Positions 1-6,254 of a DNA stretch of 11,453 bases are shown here, one piece after another. A program made the translations under genes and the position numbers. Within the stretch, counting starts at the first letter, position 1. Each line of letters begins with the position of its first letter. The notes below the pieces were generated by a model. That model saw only the letters and a program-made list of their open reading frames with translations, was not told where the DNA came from and made no database searches. The stretch is from an uncultured Clostridia bacterium (GTDB taxonomy: Bacteria > Bacillota > Clostridia > Christensenellales > UBA1242). Where the stretch lies: positions 1-11,453 of the forward strand of contig CALVZZ010000056.1 in NCBI GenBank assembly GCA_944372715.1, given 5' to 3'.

Positions 1-585
1 AGATGAAAGAATATGACTTGATATTAAAATTGAAGTACCTTTTTCTAATGCCAATCTTTTTAATAACATTTTAATTTCTTTTATTCCGTTTGCATCAAGT
101 CCATTTGTGGGTTCGTCTAAAATTAAAAGTTTTGGATTATGTAGTAATGCCTGTGCAATACCTAATCTTTGCTTCATTCCTAATGAATAATTTTTAACTT
201 TATCATTCAGTCTTTTTGACAAGCCAACAATACTTGCAACTTCTAAAATTTTTGATTTGGAAATGTTTTTATAAAGACTTGCATAAAATTTAAGATTTCC
301 ATAGCCTGTAAGGTAAGGATAAAGGTAGGGAGTTTCAATCAGTCCTCCAACATTTTCAATTGCATTTTCAAAATGTGTTTGAACATTTTGTCCACAAATA
401 AAAACATCACCACTTGTAATGCTGGTAAGCCCCAAAATCATTTTCATAGTCGTGCTTTTGCCAGCTCCATTAGCACCCAAAAAACCAAGTATTTCACCCT
501 TTTTAACATTAAAACTAATATTGTTTACTGCAACACGACTTCCATAAACTTTTGTTAAATTTTGAACTTGCAAAATATCTTCCAT
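1..585 (-). CDS. ABC transporter ATP-binding protein, BcrA-like (partial, C-terminus off the left edge)
   Basis: This is the ATPase subunit of an ABC-2/BcrA-type exporter, a cytoplasmic subunit that energises a membrane permease. The family includes bacitracin and lantibiotic self-protection pumps, but the substrate here cannot be told. The first 195 residues are in the window. Walker A is GANGAGKST (37-45). The Q-loop region reads GGLIETPYLYP (80-90), with Glu where most ABC proteins have Gln, as is usual in the BcrA group. The signature is SLGMKQR (134-140), Walker B is LLILDEPTNGLD (153-164), and the H-loop His is 191. The start is ATG at 583-585, because the next Met is far inside the fold. 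There is no Shine-Dalgarno sequence; a good promoter ends 9 bases before the ATG, so the mRNA may be leaderless. The gene is divergent from ddl. The permease partner is presumably to the left and not visible. Confidence 0.93.
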   Translation of the reverse strand, partial: MEDILQVQNLTKVYGSRVAVNNISFNVKKGEILGFLGANGAGKSTTMKMILGLTSITSGDVFICGQNVQTHFENAIENVGGLIETPYLYPYLTGYGNLKFYASLYKNISKSKILEVASIVGLSKRLNDKVKNYSLGMKQRLGIAQALLHNPKLLILDEPTNGLDANGIKEIKMLLKRLALEKGTSILISSHILSS

Positions 586-594
586 ATACACAGA

Positions 595-623
595 ATGATA
601 TCACACTTTTGCAATTTTAACAA
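595..623 (-). promoter_or_regulatory. Promoter of the ABC ATPase gene
   Basis: Read on the minus strand, TTGTTA (618-623) is followed by a 17-base spacer and TATCAT (595-600), with a TG one base upstream (TGA-TATCAT, extended -10). Transcription would start near 587, within 0 to 3 bases of the ATG at 585. The 9 bases between the -10 and the ATG contain no purine-rich SD. Prediction from sequence only. Confidence 0.6.
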
Positions 624-672
624 GTAAAAAACTTAATTTACCTATTTAGCATAAATAATAAGGAGGTGAATT

Positions 673-1791
673 ATGAAAATTGCTATTTTTTTTGGTGGAA
701 AAAGCTCAGAACACGACATTTCTGTTATAACAGCTTTACAAACAATGAATGCTATAGATAAAGAAAAATACAAAATTATACCAATTTATATTACAAAACA
801 AGGGGAATGGTTTACAGGAGAAAAACTTTTGTGCAAAGATACATATAAGGATTTTAGTAAAAAATCGTTAAGCAAAGTTTCTTTAAACTTTGGACATAAG
901 GAAATTTCAATTAAGGGAGTGTTTAACAGAAAGGTTAAAATTGATTGTGCTGTAATTTGTCTTCACGGACTTAATGGAGAAGATGGAACTATTCAAGGAG
1001 CATTAGAACTTGCAGAAATTCCATATACTTCGTCCAATGTTTTAGGGAGCTCCGTTTGTATGGATAAAATTATAATGAAACAGTTGTTTAAACAAAATGA
1101 ACTTCCAATTATAGACTATGTCTGGTTTACAAGAAATGAATTTGAACAAAATAAAAAAGATGTATTAAATAAAATTTTTTCATATATTGATTATCCATAC
1201 ATTGTTAAACCAGCGAATCTTGGAAGTAGTATAGGCATTTCAAAGTGTGAGTGTGAAGATGAACTTGTTTCAGCAATAGAAGTTGCTTGTCAATATGATA
1301 GTCGAATAATAGTGGAAAAAGCAATAACAAATTTAAGAGAAATCAATTGTGCTTGTCTTGGAATGGATAATGATGTTAGAACATCAAAGTTAGAGGAGCC
1401 AATTTCTTGGAATAAGTTTTTGAGTTTTAAAGATAAATATTTAACTTTTGCAAAAAGCTCAACAGTTAAGGAACCAGAACTTTCAAATGAACAAAAGGAA
1501 AAGATAAAGCAATATTCAGTTAAAGCTTTTAAGGGTCTTTGTCAAAGTGGAGTTGTTAGAATAGATTACATTCTAGATGAAACAACGGGAGAAATTTTTG
1601 TTAACGAAATAAATTCTATTCCAGGAAGTTTGGCAAATTATTTATTTGAAGAACATTTTGGCAAACTTGTTGATGAACTTATTGAAATTTCTATAAAAAA
1701 GAAACAAGAAAGAGAAAAAAATAAGTTTGGTTTCAAATCAACAGCACTATTTGATTATATTGATAGGGGAGAAATTGGTATAAAAAAATAA
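673..1791 (+). CDS. ddl: D-alanine--D-alanine ligase
   Basis: ATP-grasp enzyme that joins two D-alanines to make the terminal dipeptide of peptidoglycan precursors, in the cytosol. The 372 residues match the family's upper size range. The N-terminal domain starts with FFGGKSSEHDIS, where Glu13 should hold the first D-Ala. It continues with HGLNGEDGTIQG (98-109) and a serine loop GSSVCMDK. Lys179 (VKPANLGSSIG) is in the ATP-binding domain. The omega-loop has Lys255-Tyr256, with Tyr as in D-Ala-D-Ala enzymes rather than the His of VanA-type D-Ala-D-Lac ligases. The metal site is Asp298 (RIDY), Glu312 and Asn314 (NEINSIPGS). The ATG at 673 follows AAGGAGGTG with good spacing. I could not find a convincing promoter in the 87-base gap it shares with the divergent ABC gene. 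The C-terminal tail of about 40 residues is Lys/Glu-rich and less conserved. Confidence 0.95.
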   Translation: MKIAIFFGGKSSEHDISVITALQTMNAIDKEKYKIIPIYITKQGEWFTGEKLLCKDTYKDFSKKSLSKVSLNFGHKEISIKGVFNRKVKIDCAVICLHGLNGEDGTIQGALELAEIPYTSSNVLGSSVCMDKIIMKQLFKQNELPIIDYVWFTRNEFEQNKKDVLNKIFSYIDYPYIVKPANLGSSIGISKCECEDELVSAIEVACQYDSRIIVEKAITNLREINCACLGMDNDVRTSKLEEPISWNKFLSFKDKYLTFAKSSTVKEPELSNEQKEKIKQYSVKAFKGLCQSGVVRIDYILDETTGEIFVNEINSIPGSLANYLFEEHFGKLVDELIEISIKKKQEREKNKFGFKSTALFDYIDRGEIGIKK

Positions 1792-1814
1792 CTATAAAAA
1801 ATTAGAACAAATGT

Positions 1815-1843
1815 TTGACAAATTTTAACTTGTATGCTAAAAT
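1815..1843 (+). promoter_or_regulatory. Strong promoter of the stand-alone HTH gene
   Basis: Perfect -35 TTGACA (1815-1820), 17-base spacer, then TGC-TAAAAT with the -10 at 1838-1843 (extended -10). An imperfect inverted repeat, 12 of 16 bases symmetric, covers 1818-1833 (ACAAATTTTAACTTGT) between the -35 and the -10. It is a possible operator for autoregulation. The promoter separates this gene from ddl transcription. Confidence 0.75.
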
Positions 1844-1870
1844 ATCTCCAAATAAGAAAGGAGTATGAAT

Positions 1871-2128
1871 ATGCGTCAATTTTTAATACTTGGAATATTT
1901 GTTTATATTTATAGAAATGGAAAAACAACAACAAAAGAGATTGCTGAAAGATTTGAAGTTTCTCCTAGGACTGTTTATAGATATATAAATAGTATATCAG
2001 AAGCAGGCATTCCTATTATAAGTAAATGTGGATATGGTGGAGGAGTATACATAATGGATGGGTTCAGGCTTGAAGGTTTATGTTATACAGAAGAAGAAAG
2101 AAAAAAAATAGAAAAAGCTTTGGCATAA
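1871..2128 (+). CDS. Stand-alone HTH (HTH_11, YafY/WYL-type N-terminal) transcriptional regulator
   Basis: Small DNA-binding protein of 85 residues. It matches the N-terminal winged helix-turn-helix of YafY/DeoR-like WYL regulators: TTKEIAERFEVSPRTVYRYI is helix-turn-helix plus recognition helix, and IPIISKCGYGGGVYIMDGF is the wing, with the typical GiPI and GGG motifs. It ends soon after YTEEERKKIEKAL, just where the WYL sensor domain would begin. The noncoding bases after the stop show no remnant of that domain. The earlier in-frame ATG at 1865 is only one base from the SD AAAGGAG (1857-1863), while ATG 1871 has 7-base spacing, so I chose 1871. It has its own strong promoter. The target and signal are unknown, and autoregulation is plausible. 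Confidence 0.8.
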   Translation: MRQFLILGIFVYIYRNGKTTTKEIAERFEVSPRTVYRYINSISEAGIPIISKCGYGGGVYIMDGFRLEGLCYTEEERKKIEKALA

Positions 2129-2131
2129 AAA

Positions 2132-2165
2132 ATATCAAATTTATTTTTTGTCATAAATTTGATAT
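2132..2165 (-). terminator. AT-rich hairpin between convergent genes, likely terminator for the DUF3343 gene
   Basis: Perfect 12-bp inverted repeat with arms 2132-2143 and 2154-2165 and a 10-base loop. Read leftward, the stem is followed by five T (2131-2127), which suits termination of the minus-strand gene. That T-run overlaps the stop codon of the plus-strand HTH gene. Read rightward there is no T-run after the stem. The stem is almost entirely A/T with two G/C pairs at most, so it would be weak as a terminator, and a protein-binding site is an alternative. Confidence 0.5.
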
Positions 2166-2221
2166 AATATAAAAATTAAAAGGAAAACCAAATTATAAAA
2201 TAATTAATAAATTTTAATTTT

Positions 2222-2437
2222 CTAAAATATGCCTAGAAAACTTTGGAATTTTTTTTGTGCTAAAATTTTATCTATTAATTCTCTTTTATTTGCAAGTGTT
2301 TTAACAGATATTCCACAAGAAAGATTTAATGACCTTGGGGTGTTTATAATTTGAAAAGGAACACCATAATTTTTTAAAATATTTGCAAATGTTAAGGTTT
2401 CCGTTCTTGCTCTAAAGACAACAATAATATAATTCAT
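2222..2437 (-). CDS. DUF3343 (putative Se/S carrier-like) protein
   Basis: A 71-residue cytosolic protein of the DUF3343 family, regarded as a possible sulfur or selenium carrier. It shows the family pattern: a short beta strand (YIIVVFRARTETLTFA), then LKNYGVPFQIINTPRSLNLSCGISVK. The single conserved Cys41 sits in SCGISVK and is the likely persulfide or selenide acceptor. A longer reading frame begins at 2470, but AGGAG at 2443-2447 lies 5 bases before the ATG at 2437 and decides the start. The stop is TAG. A perfect TATAAT on the minus strand (2474-2479) is a probable -10, without a clear -35. It is divergent from a cysteine desulfurase-family gene 62 bases away, the enzyme class that would load it. 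The biochemical role is inference. Confidence 0.8.
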   Translation of the reverse strand: MNYIIVVFRARTETLTFANILKNYGVPFQIINTPRSLNLSCGISVKTLANKRELIDKILAQKKFQSFLGIF

Positions 2438-2473
2438 AACTTCTCCTAACAAATTTATTTTTTCTCTCATATC

Positions 2474-2481
2474 ATTATACT
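2474..2481. promoter_or_regulatory. Overlapping divergent -10 elements
   Basis: On the minus strand 2474-2479 reads TATAAT, well placed for the DUF3343 gene (start point about 2467, 30-base leader containing its SD). On the plus strand 2476-2481 reads TATACT, possibly the -10 of the cysteine desulfurase gene. I found no good -35 for either. The two -10 boxes share four bases, so polymerases could not occupy both at once. Confidence 0.4.
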
Positions 2482-2498
2482 AGGAGATTTTATAAAAA

Positions 2499-3632
2499 GT
2501 GATTTATCTTGATAACAGTGCAACAACATTTCCAAAGCCAAAACAGGTTCAAAATATTGTAAATGAATGTTTTTCAAAATTTGGTGCCAATCCTGGAAGG
2601 AGTGGGCATTCATTTTCAATAAGAACTGCAATTAAAGTTAATGAAGTAAGAGAAGATATAGCAAATTTTTTTAATGTTTCTAAACCTGAAAGAGTTATAT
2701 TTACTTCTGGTTGCACGGAAGCTTTAAACTTAGCAATACTTGGTAGTGTACAAGAAGGTGGACATATAATTTGTACATCAAATGACCATAATTCTGTTCT
2801 AAGACCACTTTTTGAATTAAAAGCAAAGGGAATAATTGATGTTAGTGTTGTTGAACCAAGTGGAGAGCAAGAGTTAACTCTTGAAGATATAGAACGAGAA
2901 ATAAAGCCAAACACTTATATGATTTGTGTAAATCATATCTCAAATGTTGATGGAATGAAGACCAATATTGATGAAATTGGGGAATATTGTGCAGAACATT
3001 GTATAAAATTTTTGGTTGATTGTGCTCAGAGTGCTGGACACGAAAAAATTGATATGGAGAAACAACACATAGATTTGCTTGCAATAGCTCCACATAAAGG
3101 ATTATATTCTATGCAGGGAGTAGGAGTGCTTTGTCATAGTGCAAAAGCAAAACCTTTGCCAATTAAGTTTGGGGGAACGGGAACAGATTCAATAAGCGTT
3201 AGGCAACCACTTGAAGGACCAGAATGCTTTGAAAGTGGAACTGTTGCAACACCTTCGATAATATCTTTAGGTGCAGGATTGCAATTTGTTAAAGATAATT
3301 ATGACAAAATATGTTCTAAACTTGAAGATTTAACAACGGTATTAAATTATGAACTTAGAAATATTGACGGCGTAAAAGTTTACACTCATCCAAACAATGC
3401 AAATGGAGTTGTTGCATTTAATATAAAAGACTTGCCATCAACAGATGTAACAAGTCTTTTGGATTCAAAATTTGGAATATGTGCAAGAAGTGGCTTGCAT
3501 TGTGCTCCTTTAAAACACAAACATTTAAACACACTATATCAAGGTGCAGTTAGATTGTCATTATCATATTTTACCACTTATACTGAAATATCAAAAACTA
3601 TCAAAGCTGTAAAACAAATTGCAGTAAATTAA
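2499..3632 (+). CDS. Cysteine desulfurase family protein (class V aminotransferase, EF2568-like)
   Basis: PLP enzyme of 377 residues that should release sulfur (or selenium) from cysteine (or selenocysteine) as an enzyme persulfide. Visible landmarks are: LDNSATTFPKP at the N-terminus, HNSVLRP (97-103) with the PLP-stacking His97, Asp174 in VDCAQSAGH, the PLP Lys200 in APHKG, ESGTVATP (245-252), and the catalytic loop RSGLHCAP with Cys335. This pattern is closest to the am_tr_V_EF2568 subfamily rather than housekeeping IscS or SufS, judged by eye. The start is GTG. An in-frame TAA lies at 2493-2495 and the protein begins at the conserved MIYLDNSATT, so no other start is possible. AGGAG (2482-2486) is 12 bases away, an unusually long spacing. 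Its stop overlaps that of the convergent XRE gene by 4 bases. Confidence 0.9.
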   Translation: MIYLDNSATTFPKPKQVQNIVNECFSKFGANPGRSGHSFSIRTAIKVNEVREDIANFFNVSKPERVIFTSGCTEALNLAILGSVQEGGHIICTSNDHNSVLRPLFELKAKGIIDVSVVEPSGEQELTLEDIEREIKPNTYMICVNHISNVDGMKTNIDEIGEYCAEHCIKFLVDCAQSAGHEKIDMEKQHIDLLAIAPHKGLYSMQGVGVLCHSAKAKPLPIKFGGTGTDSISVRQPLEGPECFESGTVATPSIISLGAGLQFVKDNYDKICSKLEDLTTVLNYELRNIDGVKVYTHPNNANGVVAFNIKDLPSTDVTSLLDSKFGICARSGLHCAPLKHKHLNTLYQGAVRLSLSYFTTYTEISKTIKAVKQIAVN

Positions 3633-3889
3633 TCTTCAATTAGAACATCTCCAACAATTTTCATTTTAAAGTAAGGGTGAGAAAAAAACTCTTGCAATGT
3701 TATATTAAGCCCATAACAAACCTTTGCTAGTGTTGTCATTGTACAGCTAGCTTTTTTATTATTCATAAAAGAATTTAGTGTTGAAGTTGTAAGACCTGAG
3801 CGTGTTGCAAGTTCATTTTCTGTGATTTTTAATTCTTTCATTTTTTCTTGAATGATTTTTTTTATAACATCAGATAATCTCATTTCCAT
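3629..3889 (-). CDS. XRE-family HTH transcriptional regulator
   Basis: Cro/C1-type repressor of 86 residues. The HTH is at about 20-60: KITENELATRSGLTTSTLNS covers helices 2 and 3, followed by FMNNKKAS and MTTLAKVCYGLNITLQEFF. The short C-terminal tail (HPYFKMKIVGDVLIED) shows no recognisable sensor domain. The first ATG (3889) has no SD in range: AGAGG at 3903-3907 is 13 bases away. TAAACT on the minus strand (3896-3901) ends exactly 6 bases before it, so a leaderless mRNA is possible. A second ATG two codons in (3883) is an alternative. The gene sits between a convergent desulfurase gene and divergent pcrA, with AATCGTAA repeats upstream that suggest autoregulation. Regulatory targets are unknown. 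Confidence 0.82.
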   Translation of the reverse strand: MEMRLSDVIKKIIQEKMKELKITENELATRSGLTTSTLNSFMNNKKASCTMTTLAKVCYGLNITLQEFFSHPYFKMKIVGDVLIED

Positions 3890-3907
3890 ATAAATAGTTT
3901 ATCCTCT

Positions 3908-3956
3908 AATCGTAAATAATCCTTACGATTTATCGTTATTTTACTGAAAATCGTAA
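3908..3956. promoter_or_regulatory. Putative operator array (AATCGTAA half-sites) upstream of the XRE gene
   Basis: AATCGTAA (3908-3915), 7 bases, then TTACGATT (3923-3930) make a perfect 8-bp inverted repeat. A one-mismatch half-site ATCGTTA lies at 3932-3938, and another exact AATCGTAA at 3949-3956, 41 bases (about four helical turns) from the first. On the minus strand TTTACG (3952-3957), 17 bases, GATAAA (3929-3934) could be a promoter embedded in the array. The arrangement is typical of a small repressor's own operator. The partner repressor is inferred from position. Confidence 0.6.
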
Positions 3957-4033
3957 AAAATATAGAAAACATATTTAATTTTAAAAAAGCAAACATAAAA
4001 ATAAAATTTTCCTAATGTGACTTATAAATTTGT

Positions 4034-4067
4034 TTGAAAATAAAAAGGTTTGTGATAAACTAGCCCT
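4034..4067 (+). promoter_or_regulatory. Promoter of pcrA-ligA, predicted leaderless start
   Basis: TTGAAA (4034-4039), 16-base spacer, TGA-TAAACT with the -10 at 4056-4061 (extended -10), then six bases (AGCCCT) and the ATG at 4068. Those six bases contain no SD, and no SD occurs in the usual window. The expected start point of transcription coincides with, or is within a base or two of, the A of the start codon. Confidence 0.6.
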
Positions 4068-6245
4068 ATGAATTATGATTTAGAAAGTTTAAATGAAGAA
4101 CAAAAAAAGGCATTATATGTAACAGACGGAGCAATTCTTGTAACTGCTGGTGCAGGAAGTGGAAAAACTAGATTGTTGACACATAGAATTGCTTATTTAA
4201 TTAATGAAAAAAACATAAGCCCTTTTAATATTTTAGCAATTACCTTTACAAACAAAGCTGCAAATGAAATGAAAGAAAGAGTGGAAAAAATGGTTAGTGG
4301 TGGTGAAGGTATATGGATTTCAACATTCCATTCTATGTGTGCTAAAATTTTAAGAAGTAATATTGTTAATTTAGACGATAAATATGATAATAATTTTACT
4401 ATTTATTCTGATAGCGATACAGATAAAATAATAAAGCAGATTCAAGTGGAGTTTAATAAAGTAGAAGATGAAAAATTTAAAAAAAATTTAATCTTCCACA
4501 TTTCTAATTATAAAAATAATTATAACAGCCTATCAGCATATAAATTATCAAATATTGCAGATGATATTGAAGATTATGTTTCAGCAATAGCAAGATATGA
4601 ACAAATTTTAAAATCTAATAATGCCTTAGATTTTGATGATTTGCTAATTTTAACAGATAGGTTGTTTGAAAGATGTCCTGAAATTTTAAATTATTATGCT
4701 AATAGATTTCAATATATTTTAGTAGATGAGTTCCAAGATACAAACAAAATACAATTTGATTTGGTAAAAAAACTTGCAAGTGTACATAACAATATTTTTG
4801 TAGTTGGAGATGAAGACCAGTGTATTTATTCTTGGCGTGGTGCAAATTTTGAAAATATATATAAATTTAAAGACAATTTTAAAGATGTGCAAATGTTTAA
4901 ACTTGAAAGAAATTATCGATCAACAAAAAATATATTAAACACTGCTAATTTACTTATAAAAAATAACAAATCAAGATATCAAAAAAATTTATGGACAGAA
5001 AATGAAGAAGGTAGCGAAATTGTAAGAAGAGAATTAAATGACGAACAAGAAGAAGCAGACTATGTTTGTGGTACAATTTATTCTCTTGTAAATAACAAAG
5101 GTTACACTTATAAGGATTTTGCAATACTTTTAAGGTTAAATGCTCTAACGCTTCCATTTGAAGACAAACTTCTTGCATATAACATTCCATATAGACTTTT
5201 TGGTGGATTTAAGTTTTATGAAAGAGCAGAAATAAAAAATATAATGTCATACCTAAGATTATTTGTAAACCCCAAAGACGAGCAAGCATTTTTAAGGGTA
5301 ATAAATTTTCCTAAAAGGGGTATAGGAGATTCTGCAATATCTTTTTTAAAACAAATAGCTATACAAAACAATATTTCTATGCTGGATGCTTGTTTAAATA
5401 TTGAAACATACACAAACGAAAGGACATATATAAATAAGTTTGGAAATTTTGCAACTACTTATAAAAAATTATTTTCTTCTTTTGAAATTGAACCTTTGGA
5501 TGAATTTGCCAGTGAGATTATTGAACAGTTTGGAATAAAAGAAGCTTACAAAGGCAAAAATGATGAAGATATTGATAAGTCATTAAACATTGATACTCTT
5601 TTATCATCAATTCAAAATTTTGTATACAAGAATCCAAATGCAAGTTTAACGGAATACTTAGAAAGCGTATCACTTATAAACGATATTGATAGTTATGATG
5701 AAAGCAATAATGTAACAGTTGCAACAGTACATTCAGTAAAAGGGCTAGAATTTAAAGTTGTGTTCATAGTAGGTTTAGAAGAAAAAATATTTCCTATTTC
5801 TCGTGCAATAGGTATGGATTCTGAAATGGAAGAAGAAAGAAGACTTATGTATGTTGGAATTACTCGTGCAGAGCAAAATCTATACTTGACAAATTGTAGG
5901 ACAAGATTTATTTATGGTAAACGGGATTATATGATACCAAGCAGATTTTTAAACGAGCTTGGTTATTCAAGCATAAAACCAAAAAATTCATATATACAAA
6001 AAGAGCAAGAGCCAAAGTATAGTCATAATTTGGATTCATTTAAAACAAATTTTCAAACATTTACATCATCAAATAAGGTTGACACAAGCAAGTATAAATT
6101 AGGACAAATGGTATTGCATACAAAGTTTGGAATTGGAATAATAAAAACAATTTCACCAGATAGAAAATGTGCAGATATTGAATTTAATGGCATAGGAATT
6201 AAAACATTATTATTAGAGATTGCACCATTAAAAATTATCAAGTAG
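4068..6245 (+). CDS. pcrA: ATP-dependent DNA helicase PcrA (UvrD/Rep, superfamily 1)
   Basis: 3'-5' DNA helicase used in repair, rolling-circle replication and removal of stalled RNA polymerase. All SF1A motifs are present over 725 residues: Q motif LNEEQKKAL, Walker A AGAGSGKT (27-34, Lys33), Ia AITFTNKAANEM, Walker B LVDEFQDTN (218-226), motif III GDEDQCIYSWRGA (247-259), motif IV LERNYRS (279-285), motif V around 551-562 (VATVHSVKGLEF) and motif VI around 588-602 (EEERRLMYVGITRAE). The last 50 or so residues (YKLGQMVLHTKFGIGII...) form the Tudor-like domain through which PcrA binds RNA polymerase. Length is normal. The ATG has no SD and lies 6 bases after a -10 element. ligA follows 9 bases after the stop, its SD overlapping the TAG, so the two are co-transcribed and probably translationally coupled, as in many Bacillota. 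Confidence 0.95.
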   Translation: MNYDLESLNEEQKKALYVTDGAILVTAGAGSGKTRLLTHRIAYLINEKNISPFNILAITFTNKAANEMKERVEKMVSGGEGIWISTFHSMCAKILRSNIVNLDDKYDNNFTIYSDSDTDKIIKQIQVEFNKVEDEKFKKNLIFHISNYKNNYNSLSAYKLSNIADDIEDYVSAIARYEQILKSNNALDFDDLLILTDRLFERCPEILNYYANRFQYILVDEFQDTNKIQFDLVKKLASVHNNIFVVGDEDQCIYSWRGANFENIYKFKDNFKDVQMFKLERNYRSTKNILNTANLLIKNNKSRYQKNLWTENEEGSEIVRRELNDEQEEADYVCGTIYSLVNNKGYTYKDFAILLRLNALTLPFEDKLLAYNIPYRLFGGFKFYERAEIKNIMSYLRLFVNPKDEQAFLRVINFPKRGIGDSAISFLKQIAIQNNISMLDACLNIETYTNERTYINKFGNFATTYKKLFSSFEIEPLDEFASEIIEQFGIKEAYKGKNDEDIDKSLNIDTLLSSIQNFVYKNPNASLTEYLESVSLINDIDSYDESNNVTVATVHSVKGLEFKVVFIVGLEEKIFPISRAIGMDSEMEEERRLMYVGITRAEQNLYLTNCRTRFIYGKRDYMIPSRFLNELGYSSIKPKNSYIQKEQEPKYSHNLDSFKTNFQTFTSSNKVDTSKYKLGQMVLHTKFGIGIIKTISPDRKCADIEFNGIGIKTLLLEIAPLKIIK

Positions 6246-6254
6246 GAGATAAAA

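Noticed and set aside
373..558. Open frame of 61 codons on the plus strand
   Set aside because: It lies antisense within the ABC ATPase coding sequence, which has full family motifs in the other strand, and it has no recognisable protein features.
673..1791. VanA-type D-Ala-D-Lac ligase (glycopeptide resistance)
   Set aside because: The omega-loop has Lys-Tyr as in D-Ala-D-Ala ligases and not the His of VanA-type enzymes, and there are no vanH or vanX genes next to it.
1865..1870. Earlier ATG as start of the HTH gene
   Set aside because: It is only one base from the SD, while the ATG at 1871 has the normal 7-base spacing.
2438..2470. N-terminal extension of the DUF3343 protein from ATG 2470
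   Set aside because: The extension contains the SD for the internal ATG at 2437, and the conserved family start is MNYIIVVF.
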